DNA of 64,000 nucleotides from Herpetosiphon geysericola (GCF_001306135.1 NZ_LGKP01000002.1:40530-104529); one strand, 5' to 3'. Positions 54,628 through 63,438 are shown, numbered from the stretch's first letter. Notes: generated by a model from the letters alone, not told the origin. Numbers and translations are program-made.

Positions 54628-55662
54628 TTACCCGCCTAATTCCGACATTCCTCGAACTGTTGGTTTAACCCCTTCGGGCAAGCCATGGCCCCAAGGTTTA
54701 ATCCAAACCGCATGCCTGATCAAGGCTGCTAGCTCTTCGTCGCTGCCGTTGCCCCGTAAGGCTGCTCGCAAATCAAGCTCATTATCGCGCAGCAAACACA
54801 GGTGCAATTTGCCGTCGGCAGTCAGCCGCATGCGATTGCAGGTAGCACAAAACGGGTCGCTAATTGAGCTAATAAAGCCAATTTTGCCTTGCGCTCCAGG
54901 AATTTGATAGGTGCGCGCTGGGTCAGCTCCATACCAACCAAGGAAATCGAGGCCCAAGTTGGCTTCAATCTGACCAATTAATTCGTTGCTCGGCACCACG
55001 CCGTTATCAGCTACATCAGCCACGCCAACCAACGGCATAACCTCGATAAAACGCATTTGCCATGGTTTATCGATCGTCAGTCGAGCCAAATCGAGCACTT
55101 CATGATCGTTCATGCCACGTACAATCACACAATTGAGTTTGAGTGGAGTTAGCCCAGCTTGTTCTGCGGCTTCGATGCCAGCCCAAACCCGCGCCAAATC
55201 GCCGCCACGCGTAATTTTGCGGAAGTTTTCGGGGTTGAGCGAATCGATGCTGATATTGACTCGTTTGAGGCCTGCATCGGCCAATTGCTGGGCAATCGGC
55301 GCTAACAATAAGGCGTTGGTGGTCATCGAAACTTCGTTAATGCCTGGAGTATTGGCAATTGCCTCGACCAACCCGACCAAATCGCGGCGCAAGGTTGGCT
55401 CGCCGCCAGTCAAGCGAATCTTTTCAAAGCCAGTTTGGGCCATAATGCGCACCAAGCGAATCAACTCGTCATTGGTCAGCAATTCTGGTTTGGGCGCAAA
55501 TTGCATGCCCCATTCGGGCATACAGTAGAAACAGCGAAAATTACAGCGGTCGGTGAGTGAAATCCGCAGGTAATTAATCCGCCGCCCATGGGCATCGTGG
55601 GCAGGGCCAGTTGCGTGGATTTGGCTGGTTTGAGGGCTTTCCAGTAGTTCAATCGGCATCAT
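54628..55662 (-). CDS. moaA: GTP 3',8-cyclase MoaA
   Basis: The 344-residue radical-SAM enzyme has the N-terminal cluster C40-x3-C44-x2-C47 (CNFRCFYC), the GGEPTLRRDL motif and the second cluster near the C-terminus (FCATCNRMRL and LHLCLL), and ends in the conserved GG (MSELGG). It makes the first intermediate of molybdenum cofactor from GTP together with MoaC, which is not in the window. Its neighbour upstream is an Mrp/ApbC ATPase. Confidence 0.96.
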   Translation of the reverse strand: MMPIELLESPQTSQIHATGPAHDAHGRRINYLRISLTDRCNFRCFYCMPEWGMQFAPKPELLTNDELIRLVRIMAQTGFEKIRLTGGEPTLRRDLVGLVEAIANTPGINEVSMTTNALLLAPIAQQLADAGLKRVNISIDSLNPENFRKITRGGDLARVWAGIEAAEQAGLTPLKLNCVIVRGMNDHEVLDLARLTIDKPWQMRFIEVMPLVGVADVADNGVVPSNELIGQIEANLGLDFLGWYGADPARTYQIPGAQGKIGFISSISDPFCATCNRMRLTADGKLHLCLLRDNELDLRAALRGNGSDEELAALIRHAVWIKPWGHGLPEGVKPTVRGMSELGG

Positions 55663-55682
55663 CGGCTTGCTCTTTCAGACAA

Positions 55683-55714
55683 CAATGACGCATAGCAGCA
55701 GCCATGCGTCATTG
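55683..55714 (-). terminator. Hairpin between mrp and moaA
   Basis: CAATGACGCAT (55683-55693) and ATGCGTCATTG (55704-55714) form a perfect 11-bp stem with a ten-base loop. The following bases on the minus strand (TTGTCTG) are only mildly T-rich, so termination may be partial. Confidence 0.6.
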
Positions 55715-55736
55715 AAGCGTTACCAGTGGCAAGGCG

Positions 55737-56816
55737 CTAGGCCGCCACCATGGTTTCAATACTGATGCGGCCTGCGAGCGTGCGCGCAACTTCGCGGAAC
55801 GCATCTGCATAGGCATCTTTGGCGCTTTGGGTAACCGCTGGTTGGCCAGTGTCGCCACCTTCGCGAATTGACATACCCAATGGAATTTCACCTAAGAATG
55901 GTACACCCAATTTCGTGCTGGCAGTTTGGGCGCCGCCATGGCCAAAGATGTCGTAGCGCTTGCCAGTGTCGGGAGCGATAAAGTAGCTCATGTTCTCGAC
56001 AATCCCCAAGATGGGTACATTCAACTTGCGGAACATCTCAACGCCTTTAATCGCATCAGCAAGGGCTACATCTTGTGGCGTGGTTACCACAACCGAGCCT
56101 GAAAGCGGAATCGCTTGGGCCAAAGTTAATTGAATATCGCCAGTGCCCGGGGGCAAATCGACGACCAAATAATCCAGCTGGCCCCAATCGACCTCGAACA
56201 AAAATTGACGCAACATCGATGAAATCATCGGCCCACGCCAAACCAAAGGTTGGCTATCATCAACAAAATAGCCTACCGAAATGATTTTAATGCCATGCGC
56301 TTCGAGCGGGGCAATTTTTTGATTTTCGGTAATGCCTGGTTTGCCGCGTGCGCCAGTCATCAACGGGGCGCTTGGCCCATAAATATCAGCATCGAGCAAG
56401 CCAACCCGCGCGCCTTCTTGGGCCAACGCGACCGCAAGATTAACTGCAACTGTTGATTTGCCTACGCCGCCCTTGCCTGAAGCTACCGCCAAAATATGGC
56501 TCACGCCAGGCACGCGGGCTTTATCAGGAATCCCATTGTATGACCGCACGGTAGCGGTAAAATCGACCTCGATTTCGCTTACACCAGGCACTTGGGCCAA
56601 GGCTGCGCGTACATCGTTGGCCAACTGGTCCTTGAACGGACAGGCTGGCGTGGTCAGATCGACGAGGACGACGACGCGTCCGCCATCGATGGTCAGCTCT
56701 TTGATCATTTTGCGAGCAACTAAGTTGCCGCCGAGTTCTGGCTCTTGCACCGTTGCAAGGGCAGCCAAGACTGCCTCTTGTGTTGGCGCATCCGCCCGTT
56801 TCCCAAACAAGCCCAT
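55737..56816 (-). CDS. mrp: Mrp/ApbC-family P-loop ATPase (Fe-S carrier type)
   Basis: The 359-residue protein has an N-terminal MIP18/DUF59 domain (EAVLAALATVQEPELGGNLV, with a cysteine in TPACPF), the deviant Walker A GKGGVGKST and the ParA/Mrp core (DADIYGPSAPLM, VDLPPGTGDIQLTL). Mrp/ApbC carries iron-sulphur clusters. The CxxC that often follows ENMSYF is replaced by APDT here, so cluster binding may differ. The ATG at 56816 (MGLFGKR) has TAGGAG upstream. Confidence 0.92.
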   Translation of the reverse strand: MGLFGKRADAPTQEAVLAALATVQEPELGGNLVARKMIKELTIDGGRVVVLVDLTTPACPFKDQLANDVRAALAQVPGVSEIEVDFTATVRSYNGIPDKARVPGVSHILAVASGKGGVGKSTVAVNLAVALAQEGARVGLLDADIYGPSAPLMTGARGKPGITENQKIAPLEAHGIKIISVGYFVDDSQPLVWRGPMISSMLRQFLFEVDWGQLDYLVVDLPPGTGDIQLTLAQAIPLSGSVVVTTPQDVALADAIKGVEMFRKLNVPILGIVENMSYFIAPDTGKRYDIFGHGGAQTASTKLGVPFLGEIPLGMSIREGGDTGQPAVTQSAKDAYADAFREVARTLAGRISIETMVAA

Positions 56817-56929
56817 GGTGCTATGCGCTCCTATAACAATGATGCGAGTGTCGCGCACCATTGAGCAATCTTGTTATGCTATTTAGAACGATTATAGCAC
56901 GACTAGCTATGACTTAAGTCGCTGTAGCA

Positions 56930-57377
56930 AAGGATGAGGGATGAATTATGAGGGATGAAGGTCAAAAATCAGAAATCAGAAGTCAAAAGAGAAGAATGAA
57001 GAATGAAGGATGAAAGCAAAAATCAGAAGTCAAAAGGCAAAAATCAAAACCGAGGGATCAGGATTGAGGGGTCAGGGTTATTGGCTATTGGCTATCGGCT
57101 TTTGGGAACATAATCAAGCTAATCTGTGGAATCTGTGGCCAACGGAAAGGATGAAGGATGAGGGATGAAGTTAAGAACAGAGAACAGAGAATATAATCCA
57201 AACAATCTGTGCCAATCTGTGGCGAAAAAATAAGGCTTGCGTTCTTTGCGCGCTTTGTAGTTACAAACCTTCGTGCCCTTCGTGGATCATTAGCGCAGAG
57301 CCAGGGTGCGGAATTCAGGGGCGAGGGGCCAGAGTTCGTGTTTTAAGCCTGATCCCTGACCCCTGATTCCTGATCAC
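56930..57377. repeat. Gene-free spacer of dispersed words
   Basis: Over 440 bases have no credible gene. It is a mosaic of aaggatgagggatga, cagaaatcagaagtcaaaag, attggctattggctatcggc, aatctgtggaatctgtggcc, gttctttgcgcgctttg and ccttcgtgcccttcgtgg, the same words as in the other spacers. They occur in shuffled order. Confidence 0.7.
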
Positions 57378-58211
57378 TTATTTATTCTTACGCACGCCAG
57401 TGAAGCCTAAAGCGCCTGGCCCAATGTGGGTTCCCACAACTGCGCCAATTTCGGCCAGCACAATTCGTTCGGCGGGGAAAATTTCGTTGAGGCTTTGGGC
57501 AAACTCTTGGGCTTCTTCCTCGTTGCGTGAATAGAGCACTGCTAACTCTTCGAAGGGAGCCATATTGCGGGCTTCTTCGATCAAGCGAGCCACAGCTTTT
57601 TTCTTGCTGCGTACTTGCTCGAACGGCTTAACTTCGCCATCGCGCACGTCGATAATTGGCTTGACGTTGAGCAAGGTGCCGAGCAAGGCGCGGGTTTTGC
57701 CAATTCGGCCCCCTTTTTCGAGGTAGCGCAAGGTATCCAAGGCGGCCAGCAAGCGCGTGCGCTCAACGATGCTATGCACCAAGGCTTCAATTTCATCAGC
57801 CGATTTGCCTTCTTTGGCGGCGCGGGCTGCCAAAAGCGCTGCCCAGCCTTGCGACATGGTGGTGCTTTGGACATCGATTACCCGAATATCGAAATCGGGC
57901 AATAATTCGGCAGCTTGTTGAGCTGAGCGAATCGTACCGCTCAACTTGCCAGCAATATGAATCGAGATAATTGGCTCATCGTTGCCAATTGCGCGATACA
58001 GTTGCTCGAAGGCCCCAACTGAAGGCTGCGACGTCGTTGGCAAATTGTTGCTAGCTACTAAGCGCGCATAAAATTGATCGTGGGTAATTTCGACGCCATC
58101 GGAGAACGATTCTGCATCGAAATTAACCGTTAATGGAATCACATGAATGTCGTGTTCTGCTGCCAACCCTGGCGGAATATCAGCAGTACTATCGGTTACA
58201 ATAATCGCCAC
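57378..58211 (-). CDS. DegV-family fatty-acid-binding protein (FakB-like)
   Basis: The 277-residue protein has the DegV opening VAIIVTDSTADIPPGLAAEH, the substrate-pocket segment TTSQPSVGAFEQLY and SIHIAGKLSGTIRSA, and the closing IGPGALGFTGVRK. FakB proteins hold a fatty acid while FakA phosphorylates it. The GTG at 58211 is favoured because AAGGAGG lies four bases upstream; an ATG and TTG further up lack such a site. A paralogue lies at 58397 and FakA at 59290. Confidence 0.87.
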   Translation of the reverse strand: MAIIVTDSTADIPPGLAAEHDIHVIPLTVNFDAESFSDGVEITHDQFYARLVASNNLPTTSQPSVGAFEQLYRAIGNDEPIISIHIAGKLSGTIRSAQQAAELLPDFDIRVIDVQSTTMSQGWAALLAARAAKEGKSADEIEALVHSIVERTRLLAALDTLRYLEKGGRIGKTRALLGTLLNVKPIIDVRDGEVKPFEQVRSKKKAVARLIEEARNMAPFEELAVLYSRNEEEAQEFAQSLNEIFPAERIVLAEIGAVVGTHIGPGALGFTGVRKNK

Positions 58212-58300
58212 TTGGCCTCCTTCTGGCATTATTTTCGCCAAATCGTAGCGAGCGGCCTTTGGCTATACTGCCAGCACACTGCTCGCTAAGGGAATAGCTA

Positions 58301-58343
58301 CCCCACGCAGCCGTATAATAGCCGAAAATGGCGCTGCGTGGGG
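58301..58343 (-). terminator. GC-rich hairpin between the two degV genes
   Basis: CCCCACGCAG (58301-58310) pairs with CTGCGTGGGG (58334-58343), extended by one more pair, around a loop that itself contains small symmetry. It is a strong stem without a T run on the minus strand. It may be a processing or partial termination site. Confidence 0.5.
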
Positions 58344-58396
58344 TGTTGCTTTGGTGTATGGATTGCTTGGTTGCTGCGCAGGTGCTTTGCGGCGTT

Positions 58397-59245
58397 TTAC
58401 TCGATCCCTTCGTACACCACCACGCCCATTGCATTTGGCCCAAGGTGGGCTCCCAGCGCTGGCCCATATTCAACAATCATGACCTGATCGCGAGGATAGA
58501 TCGGGTCGATCTTCTCAAGCAATTTCTCCACATCATCGGGCGTGGTGCTGTGCATAATCGCCACCTGCTCGACTTTGGGAAAATCCTCAATAAAGGTAAA
58601 CAGGCCTTCAATCGCTTTGGCTCGGGTGCGAGTGCGATCGTAGGGCACAATTTCACCATCATCAAGAATCAGCAAAGGTTTGATTCGTTGCATCGAGCCA
58701 AGCATTGCCGAGGCTTGCGATAAACGCCCGCTACGTTCAAGATAATCAATTGAATCAACAAAAAACACCACATGGGTCAATTGAATAGTTTGCATCACTG
58801 TCCGATGCACTTCATCAATTGAGGCGCCATCAAGTGCTGCTTTGGCCGCAGCGATCGCTACCATGCCCAAGCCCAACGAGGTCGAGGTGCTATCAATTAC
58901 CTCAACCCGCGTCAGCGAGGCTGGCAATTTATCGCGGGCAATCGTTGCCGATTTAACCACGCCGCCAAAGCGATTCGACAAGTGAATTGAAAAGACCCCG
59001 TCATATTCACGGGAAAATTGACGATAATACTGTTCAAACACTCCTGGTGCTGGTGCAGTCGTATAAGGATACGGCCCACCCTCGGCCATCCGCCGATAAA
59101 ACTGCTCGTTGCTAATGTCGATTCCAGCTCGCAACGTCTGATCTCCAAAATGCACATAGATTGGCACAACCGTGATGTTCAGCTCTTGTGCCAAGGCTGG
59201 TGGAATATCAGCAGTGCTATCGGTAATAATCTTTACTCGCGCCAT
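58397..59245 (-). CDS. DegV-family fatty-acid-binding protein, second copy (FakB-like)
   Basis: The 282-residue protein opens RVKIITDSTADIPPALAQEL and shares with the first copy the DegV pocket regions (YTTAPAPGVFEQYYR, SIHLSNRFGGVVKSA) and the ending LGPNAMGVVVYEG. The two paralogues differ in the pocket, so they may take different fatty acids, as known for FakB1 and FakB2. The ATG at 59245 has GGAGA upstream. It follows fakA at a distance of 44 bases. Confidence 0.88.
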   Translation of the reverse strand: MARVKIITDSTADIPPALAQELNITVVPIYVHFGDQTLRAGIDISNEQFYRRMAEGGPYPYTTAPAPGVFEQYYRQFSREYDGVFSIHLSNRFGGVVKSATIARDKLPASLTRVEVIDSTSTSLGLGMVAIAAAKAALDGASIDEVHRTVMQTIQLTHVVFFVDSIDYLERSGRLSQASAMLGSMQRIKPLLILDDGEIVPYDRTRTRAKAIEGLFTFIEDFPKVEQVAIMHSTTPDDVEKLLEKIDPIYPRDQVMIVEYGPALGAHLGPNAMGVVVYEGIE

Positions 59246-59289
59246 AACCCAACATATCTCCATCGCGCCGTCAGAAACGGGGCTGTGTA

Positions 59290-60927
59290 TCACTCCGCAG
59301 AGAGAATGTAATCATAAAATGGTTGTCCGCCGTTTTGCACCTCAACATCAAGCGCCGGGTAGGTTGCGTTGATCTTGTGGGCTAGTGTTTCAGCCTGTTC
59401 CGCCGAACATTGTTCGCCATAATAGATGGTAACGATCTCATGCTCGTCCAAATCCATCCTGGCTAAGATGCGATCAATCACGTCGTCGGGCTGATCGCCA
59501 GATTCAACCAGTGCGCCATTGAGCAAGCCAATTGTCTGGCCATCGCGCACTTCAACTTCATTTACAGTAGCGTCGCGCACAGCAGTGGTAATTTCCGCCG
59601 TGGTAATCGCTTTAATTGCGCGGCTCATGGCCTGCACATTTTCCTCAGCGCCAACCGCATAATTAAAGGCAAACATTGCCGCCATGCCTTGAGGCACGGT
59701 TTTGGTTGGAATCACATGCACAACTTTATTGGTTAATTGTTGGGCTTGTTGCGCCGCCAAAATCACATTGCTATTATTTGGCAAAACCACAACTGCTGGC
59801 TGGGGCAATTTCTCGATTGCCGTTACCAAATCTTGAATCGATGGATTCATGGTTTGGCCGCCAGTCACTACTTCGCCAACATTCAACGATTCAAACAGCT
59901 CACGGAAGCCTTGGCCTGGCGCAACCGCGACCACCCCAACATCGCTCACTGGCTCATCGGGCTTGACCCGCGCTGGTTGGCTGGTTTGTTGGGCTTTGGC
60001 CTCATGCAAATCGCTGCGCTGTTTATCCATATTAGTAATTTCAATTGCCCCAAGGCTGCCCCATTGCACCGCATAATTCAGCGCATCGCCAGGCCGCAAG
60101 GTGTGCAAATGCACCTTGACCAAGCGTTCATCGCCGACCGCCACCACCGAAGTGCCCATTTCAGCAATTGTGCGCCGCACATCGTCGTAAGGGATGTTTT
60201 CGCCTTGGATCATAAAGTTGGTGCAATAGCCAAAATCATCATCGCTATGAATATCATCAAACGCCATCGCCACTTGATCGATTGGGGCAACTCGTTGCTC
60301 AAGCTTCTCACCACGGGCAAATGCCTGCGCACCTTCGAAGAGCACATACAAGCCTTCGCCGCCAGCATCGACCACGCCAGCATCGCGTAACATTTTCATC
60401 AGGTTGGGCGTATTATCGACCGAAACCCGCGCACCTTTAACAATTAAATCAAGCACTTCGTGCCAGTTCATTTCTGGCTTAAAGCCTGCCCGCGCTGCCT
60501 CGCTAGTTTCGCGAATAACCGTGAGCATCGTGCCTTCGACTGGCTTGATCACTGCTTTATAGGCAGTGGTTGAGGCTTGTTCTAAGGCAGCAACCAAAAT
60601 TTCGGGCGTACAAACCTGATGGCCGGCCATGCCCTGCGAAAGCCCGCGCAAAATTTGCGAAAGAATCACCCCAGAGTTGCCGCGAGCGCCCATCAAAGCC
60701 CCGCGATACACTCGTTCGGCCACCACAGCGACCGAGGCATCATCCTGCACATCTTTGAGCGCTGCTGTCAGCGTAAGGTTCATGTTGGTTCCTGTATCGC
60801 CATCGGGCACAGGAAACACATTGAGCGCGTTGACAGTTGCCACATTCTGGCTAAACCACGCTGCGGCTGCGCGAAAAACTGCCAACAGCCGGGTGCCATC
60901 AATTTGATTCTTCGGTGCGCTGTCCAC
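59290..60927 (-). CDS. fakA: DAK2/DhaL-domain fatty acid kinase FakA
   Basis: The 545-residue protein has an N-terminal DhaL kinase domain (FPVPDGDTGTNMNLT, MGARGNSGVILSQIL, DAGGEGLYVLFEGA), a middle domain, and a C-terminal DegV-like domain (VPTKTVPQGMAAMFAFN), the layout of YloV/FakA. It phosphorylates FakB-bound fatty acids, giving acyl phosphates for lipid synthesis. The GTG start has GGGAGG upstream and overlaps the Asp23-like gene by 29 bases. Confidence 0.93.
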   Translation of the reverse strand: MDSAPKNQIDGTRLLAVFRAAAAWFSQNVATVNALNVFPVPDGDTGTNMNLTLTAALKDVQDDASVAVVAERVYRGALMGARGNSGVILSQILRGLSQGMAGHQVCTPEILVAALEQASTTAYKAVIKPVEGTMLTVIRETSEAARAGFKPEMNWHEVLDLIVKGARVSVDNTPNLMKMLRDAGVVDAGGEGLYVLFEGAQAFARGEKLEQRVAPIDQVAMAFDDIHSDDDFGYCTNFMIQGENIPYDDVRRTIAEMGTSVVAVGDERLVKVHLHTLRPGDALNYAVQWGSLGAIEITNMDKQRSDLHEAKAQQTSQPARVKPDEPVSDVGVVAVAPGQGFRELFESLNVGEVVTGGQTMNPSIQDLVTAIEKLPQPAVVVLPNNSNVILAAQQAQQLTNKVVHVIPTKTVPQGMAAMFAFNYAVGAEENVQAMSRAIKAITTAEITTAVRDATVNEVEVRDGQTIGLLNGALVESGDQPDDVIDRILARMDLDEHEIVTIYYGEQCSAEQAETLAHKINATYPALDVEVQNGGQPFYDYILSAE

Positions 60928-61378
60928 GCAGACCTCCCATTACGCCAAAACGTCGCCAGCGGCTGGGCTGGCCTTCGGTTGCATCTTTTGTTGGTTCTTT
61001 GTCTGCTTGCTCAATCCGCAGGCCCTGAACATGGACATTGACCGTAATATTGGCCTCGCCAAGTGCATGCACAACCGCGTACTGAACAGTTTCCATAATA
61101 TTGCGGGCAACAGTGGCAATCCGTGTGCCATACTCGATGATCACAAACAGATCGATATTAATTGCCTCGCTACTGACTTGTACGTCAATACCTTTATATT
61201 GATCTTCCGGTCGCAACACATGGGCGACACTATCGCGTAAGTTGCGCGGGGCCATGCCCACAACGCCGTAGCATCGCACTACCGCTCCTGCTACCACAGT
61301 AGCAATGGCGCGAGAATGGACCTCGATGCGTCCAGCGTCGTTTTGGCGCACATTCGCGAGACTTGTTTTCTCGTTCAC
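60899..61378 (-). CDS. Asp23/Gls24-family envelope stress protein
   Basis: The 159-residue protein has the Asp23 core: GRIEVHSRAIATVVAGAV, VNIDL-type middle (INIDLFVIIEYGTRI, ARNIMETVQYAVV) and VNVHVQGLRI, then a charged tail with basic and glycine residues (RWRRFGVMGGLRGQ). Its neighbour in many genomes is fakA, as here. The GTG at 61378 is chosen for GAGGA upstream; longer in-frame starts lack a site. It lies first in the left-going fatty-acid-kinase unit. Confidence 0.85.
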   Translation of the reverse strand: MNEKTSLANVRQNDAGRIEVHSRAIATVVAGAVVRCYGVVGMAPRNLRDSVAHVLRPEDQYKGIDVQVSSEAINIDLFVIIEYGTRIATVARNIMETVQYAVVHALGEANITVNVHVQGLRIEQADKEPTKDATEGQPSRWRRFGVMGGLRGQRTEESN

Positions 61379-61586
61379 TCGAACAGTCCTCGCAACTAGA
61401 TGGTTCGATGGTCGGCGCTCATGAGCGTCGGTTTTTTGATGAGAATAGCGCGGAACTAACCGCGCTACTGCTGTATGATACTCGATTATGCAAGAGCTAG
61501 CATAGGCCATAATGGGCCTCAATTTGCGGCCAAACTGGCCCTTGATTACCAGGTATTTAGCTGTGGCACTTGCCTACGGTTAAAAG

Positions 61587-61615
61587 TTGCATCAGAGCGC
61601 GTCCTATGGTATAGT
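61587..61615 (+). promoter_or_regulatory. Promoter of rpmB
   Basis: TTGCAT (61587-61592), 17-bp spacer, TATAGT (61610-61615). The start site would be near 61622, about 50 bases before the rpmB ATG. Confidence 0.6.
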
Positions 61616-61625
61616 CAGCGGGTAC

Positions 61626-61649
61626 AGCCACCAAGGGTGGCTCTTTTTA
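61626..61649 (+). terminator. Compact leader terminator before rpmB
   Basis: AGCCACC (61626-61632), a three-base loop AAG, and GGTGGCT (61636-61642) are followed by CTTTTTAA. It sits only about 5 to 28 bases after the predicted start site, inside the rpmB leader. It may cause early termination, or a 5' hairpin that protects the message. Confidence 0.6.
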
Positions 61650-61673
61650 AGTCTCAACTACGGAGGTCCGCCC

Positions 61674-61856
61674 ATGGCAGTCTGCCAAATGACGGGGAAA
61701 AAGCGCTCCTTCGGCCACAATGTGAGCCACGCTAAAAACCGTACCAATCGCTCATGGAAACCAAATATCCAATGGGCTATGGTTGAAGTTAATGGTCAAA
61801 TGAAGCGAATGAAAGTTAGCACCCGCTATATTCGCACCATGTACAAAGATCGCTAA
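61674..61856 (+). CDS. rpmB: 50S ribosomal protein L28
   Basis: The 60-residue protein matches L28: AVCQMTGKKRSFGHNVSHAKNRTNR (split: CQMTGKKRSFGHNVSHA, KNRTNRSWKPNIQW) and ends with RYIRTMYKDR. L28 helps assemble the large subunit. The ATG at 61674 has CGGAGG upstream; in-frame extension would be untranslated leader. It is a single gene between divergent operons. Confidence 0.95.
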   Translation: MAVCQMTGKKRSFGHNVSHAKNRTNRSWKPNIQWAMVEVNGQMKRMKVSTRYIRTMYKDR

Positions 61857-61876
61857 TGCTTGTATCACCGCAGAGG

Positions 61877-61915
61877 TGCGTTGCGGCAAGGAACCTCGGT
61901 TTTGACCGCAACGCA
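61877..61915 (+). terminator. Hairpin after rpmB
   Basis: TGCGTTGCGG (61877-61886) and CCGCAACGCA (61906-61915) form a perfect 10-bp stem with a 19-base loop, followed by TTATA. It is a likely terminator although the T run is short. Confidence 0.65.
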
Positions 61916-62108
61916 TTATAGCGGATAGCTATACCCTTTGCAATAGTTTTTAACTATTATTTGACCTCAGTTCAAGCTACTTTTTAACACCTAACAATTC
62001 AATAAATCCCCCAATGCATACAATAGTCCCATTGTACACTAGCACTTTACTCCTAACCTATGAAGAAACTTTGAACATCTATAAACTACCCCTTTTGGCT
62101 TATTGATC

Positions 62109-62165
62109 TTGACGAATCTCTTGCTATACTATACTTGTTATACTGTAACTGTAAGAATTACAGTT
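62109..62165 (+). promoter_or_regulatory. Sigma gene promoter region with palindrome at the start site
   Basis: TTGACG (62109-62114) is followed by three TATACT boxes, at 62125, 62130 and 62139. The middle one is 15 bp from TTGACG. Just downstream AACTGTAA (62147-62154), a 3-bp spacer and TTACAGTT (62158-62165) form a perfect 8-bp inverted repeat, an operator-like site at the likely start of transcription. The leader to 62354 is about 200 bases and holds no clear gene. Confidence 0.5.
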
Positions 62166-62353
62166 CGTGGCGTGGTTTTTGCTTCAGACATCATCCAGGA
62201 TGTGTAAGCAGCCCGTCACAATCCAGCAAACATCCAAGCTAACCAGACGTAACGTAGTACATTGTATAAAGAATCCTGCGGGTTCAATAGATAGCTTTCG
62301 TGCGCCGCCAGCTAGCGAAAGCCATAGTGGGCGTAGCCCAGCGAGCGTGGACG

Positions 62354-63412
62354 ATGACAAAGTATGAAACGATGAATGTAGCAAAAAACCAACCGGAGCT
62401 TGAAGATGCCCCTGAGGGCTGGGAGCTTGAGCCGGGTTTTAATGATGAAGACGCAGAATTAGCCATAGTAAACCTACGCCGCAAGAAAACGCTCTATTCC
62501 GAGGCTGTCGAAGATTCAGTCCAGATGTATTTGCGTGAAATCGGCGAGGTCGAGTTGCTTACCGCCGAGGAAGAAATTACCCTCGCCAAACAAATTGAAA
62601 CTGGGCGCAAGGCGGAGCTCCAGTTGCAAACCGAGCAATACGCAACCTGGGATGAGCGCAAAGCCCTCGAACGCCGCGTCGATTATGGTAACGAAGGCCG
62701 GCGCAAGCTAACTCAAGCCAATTTGCGCTTGGTGGTCAGCGTCGCCAAAAAATATATCGGCAATCATATGTCGTTCATGGATCTCATCCAAGAAGGCAAT
62801 ATTGGCTTGATGCGTGCCGTCGAAAAATTCGACTATCGCAAAGGCAACCGTTTTTCAACCTATGCTACTTGGTGGATTCGCCAAGCAGTAACCCGGGCAA
62901 TTGCCGAGCAAAGCCGTACGATTCGCTTGCCAGTTCACTTGAGCGAATCAATCGCGCAAATGCGCCGCGTTGCCTACCAGCTTGAACAAGCTCTACAACG
63001 CGAGGCCACTCCCGATGAGTTGGCCGATGCCTTAGGTGTAAGTTTGCGCAAGGTCAAGCGCATGCTGAATGCCTCGGTGCAGCCAGTGTCGCTTGAGCAA
63101 CCAATTGGCAAAGAAGGCCAAGGGCGGGTTGGCGAGTTTCTGGCCGACGATACCGATGAAGCGCCACTTGAGCAAGCAACCCGCATGATGTTGCACGATG
63201 AGTTGGCCGATGCGCTTTCGCAATTGCCCGACCGCGAACGCCAAATCTTGCAGTTGCGCTATGGCTTGGCCGATGGCAAACGCCGCACTCTCGAAGAAGT
63301 CGGGGCCGAATTCGGGATTACCCGCGAACGTACCCGCCAAATCGAGGCCGAAGCTATGCGCCACTTGCGCCAACCCAATGTTGGTCAACACCTCCGAGCA
63401 TACCTTGACTAA
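62354..63412 (+). CDS. Sigma-70-family RNA polymerase sigma factor (primary type)
   Basis: The 352-residue protein has sigma region 1.2 (DSVQMYLREIGEVELLTAEE), regions 2.1-2.4 (NLRLVVSVAKKYIGNHMSFMDLIQEGNIGLMR-type core, TYATWWIRQAVTRAI), region 3 and region 4 (LPDRERQILQLRYGL, ITRERTRQIEAEAMRHLR). It lacks region 1.1, as in SigA/RpoD-like group 2 or short group 1 factors. It could be the main sigma factor or a close relative. Start uncertain: the ATG at 62354 lacks a good site; a GTG lies at 62300 and another ATG at 62372. Confidence 0.92.
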   Translation: MTKYETMNVAKNQPELEDAPEGWELEPGFNDEDAELAIVNLRRKKTLYSEAVEDSVQMYLREIGEVELLTAEEEITLAKQIETGRKAELQLQTEQYATWDERKALERRVDYGNEGRRKLTQANLRLVVSVAKKYIGNHMSFMDLIQEGNIGLMRAVEKFDYRKGNRFSTYATWWIRQAVTRAIAEQSRTIRLPVHLSESIAQMRRVAYQLEQALQREATPDELADALGVSLRKVKRMLNASVQPVSLEQPIGKEGQGRVGEFLADDTDEAPLEQATRMMLHDELADALSQLPDRERQILQLRYGLADGKRRTLEEVGAEFGITRERTRQIEAEAMRHLRQPNVGQHLRAYLD

Positions 63413-63438
63413 GCATTAGGTTTTTACTATGGCTTATG

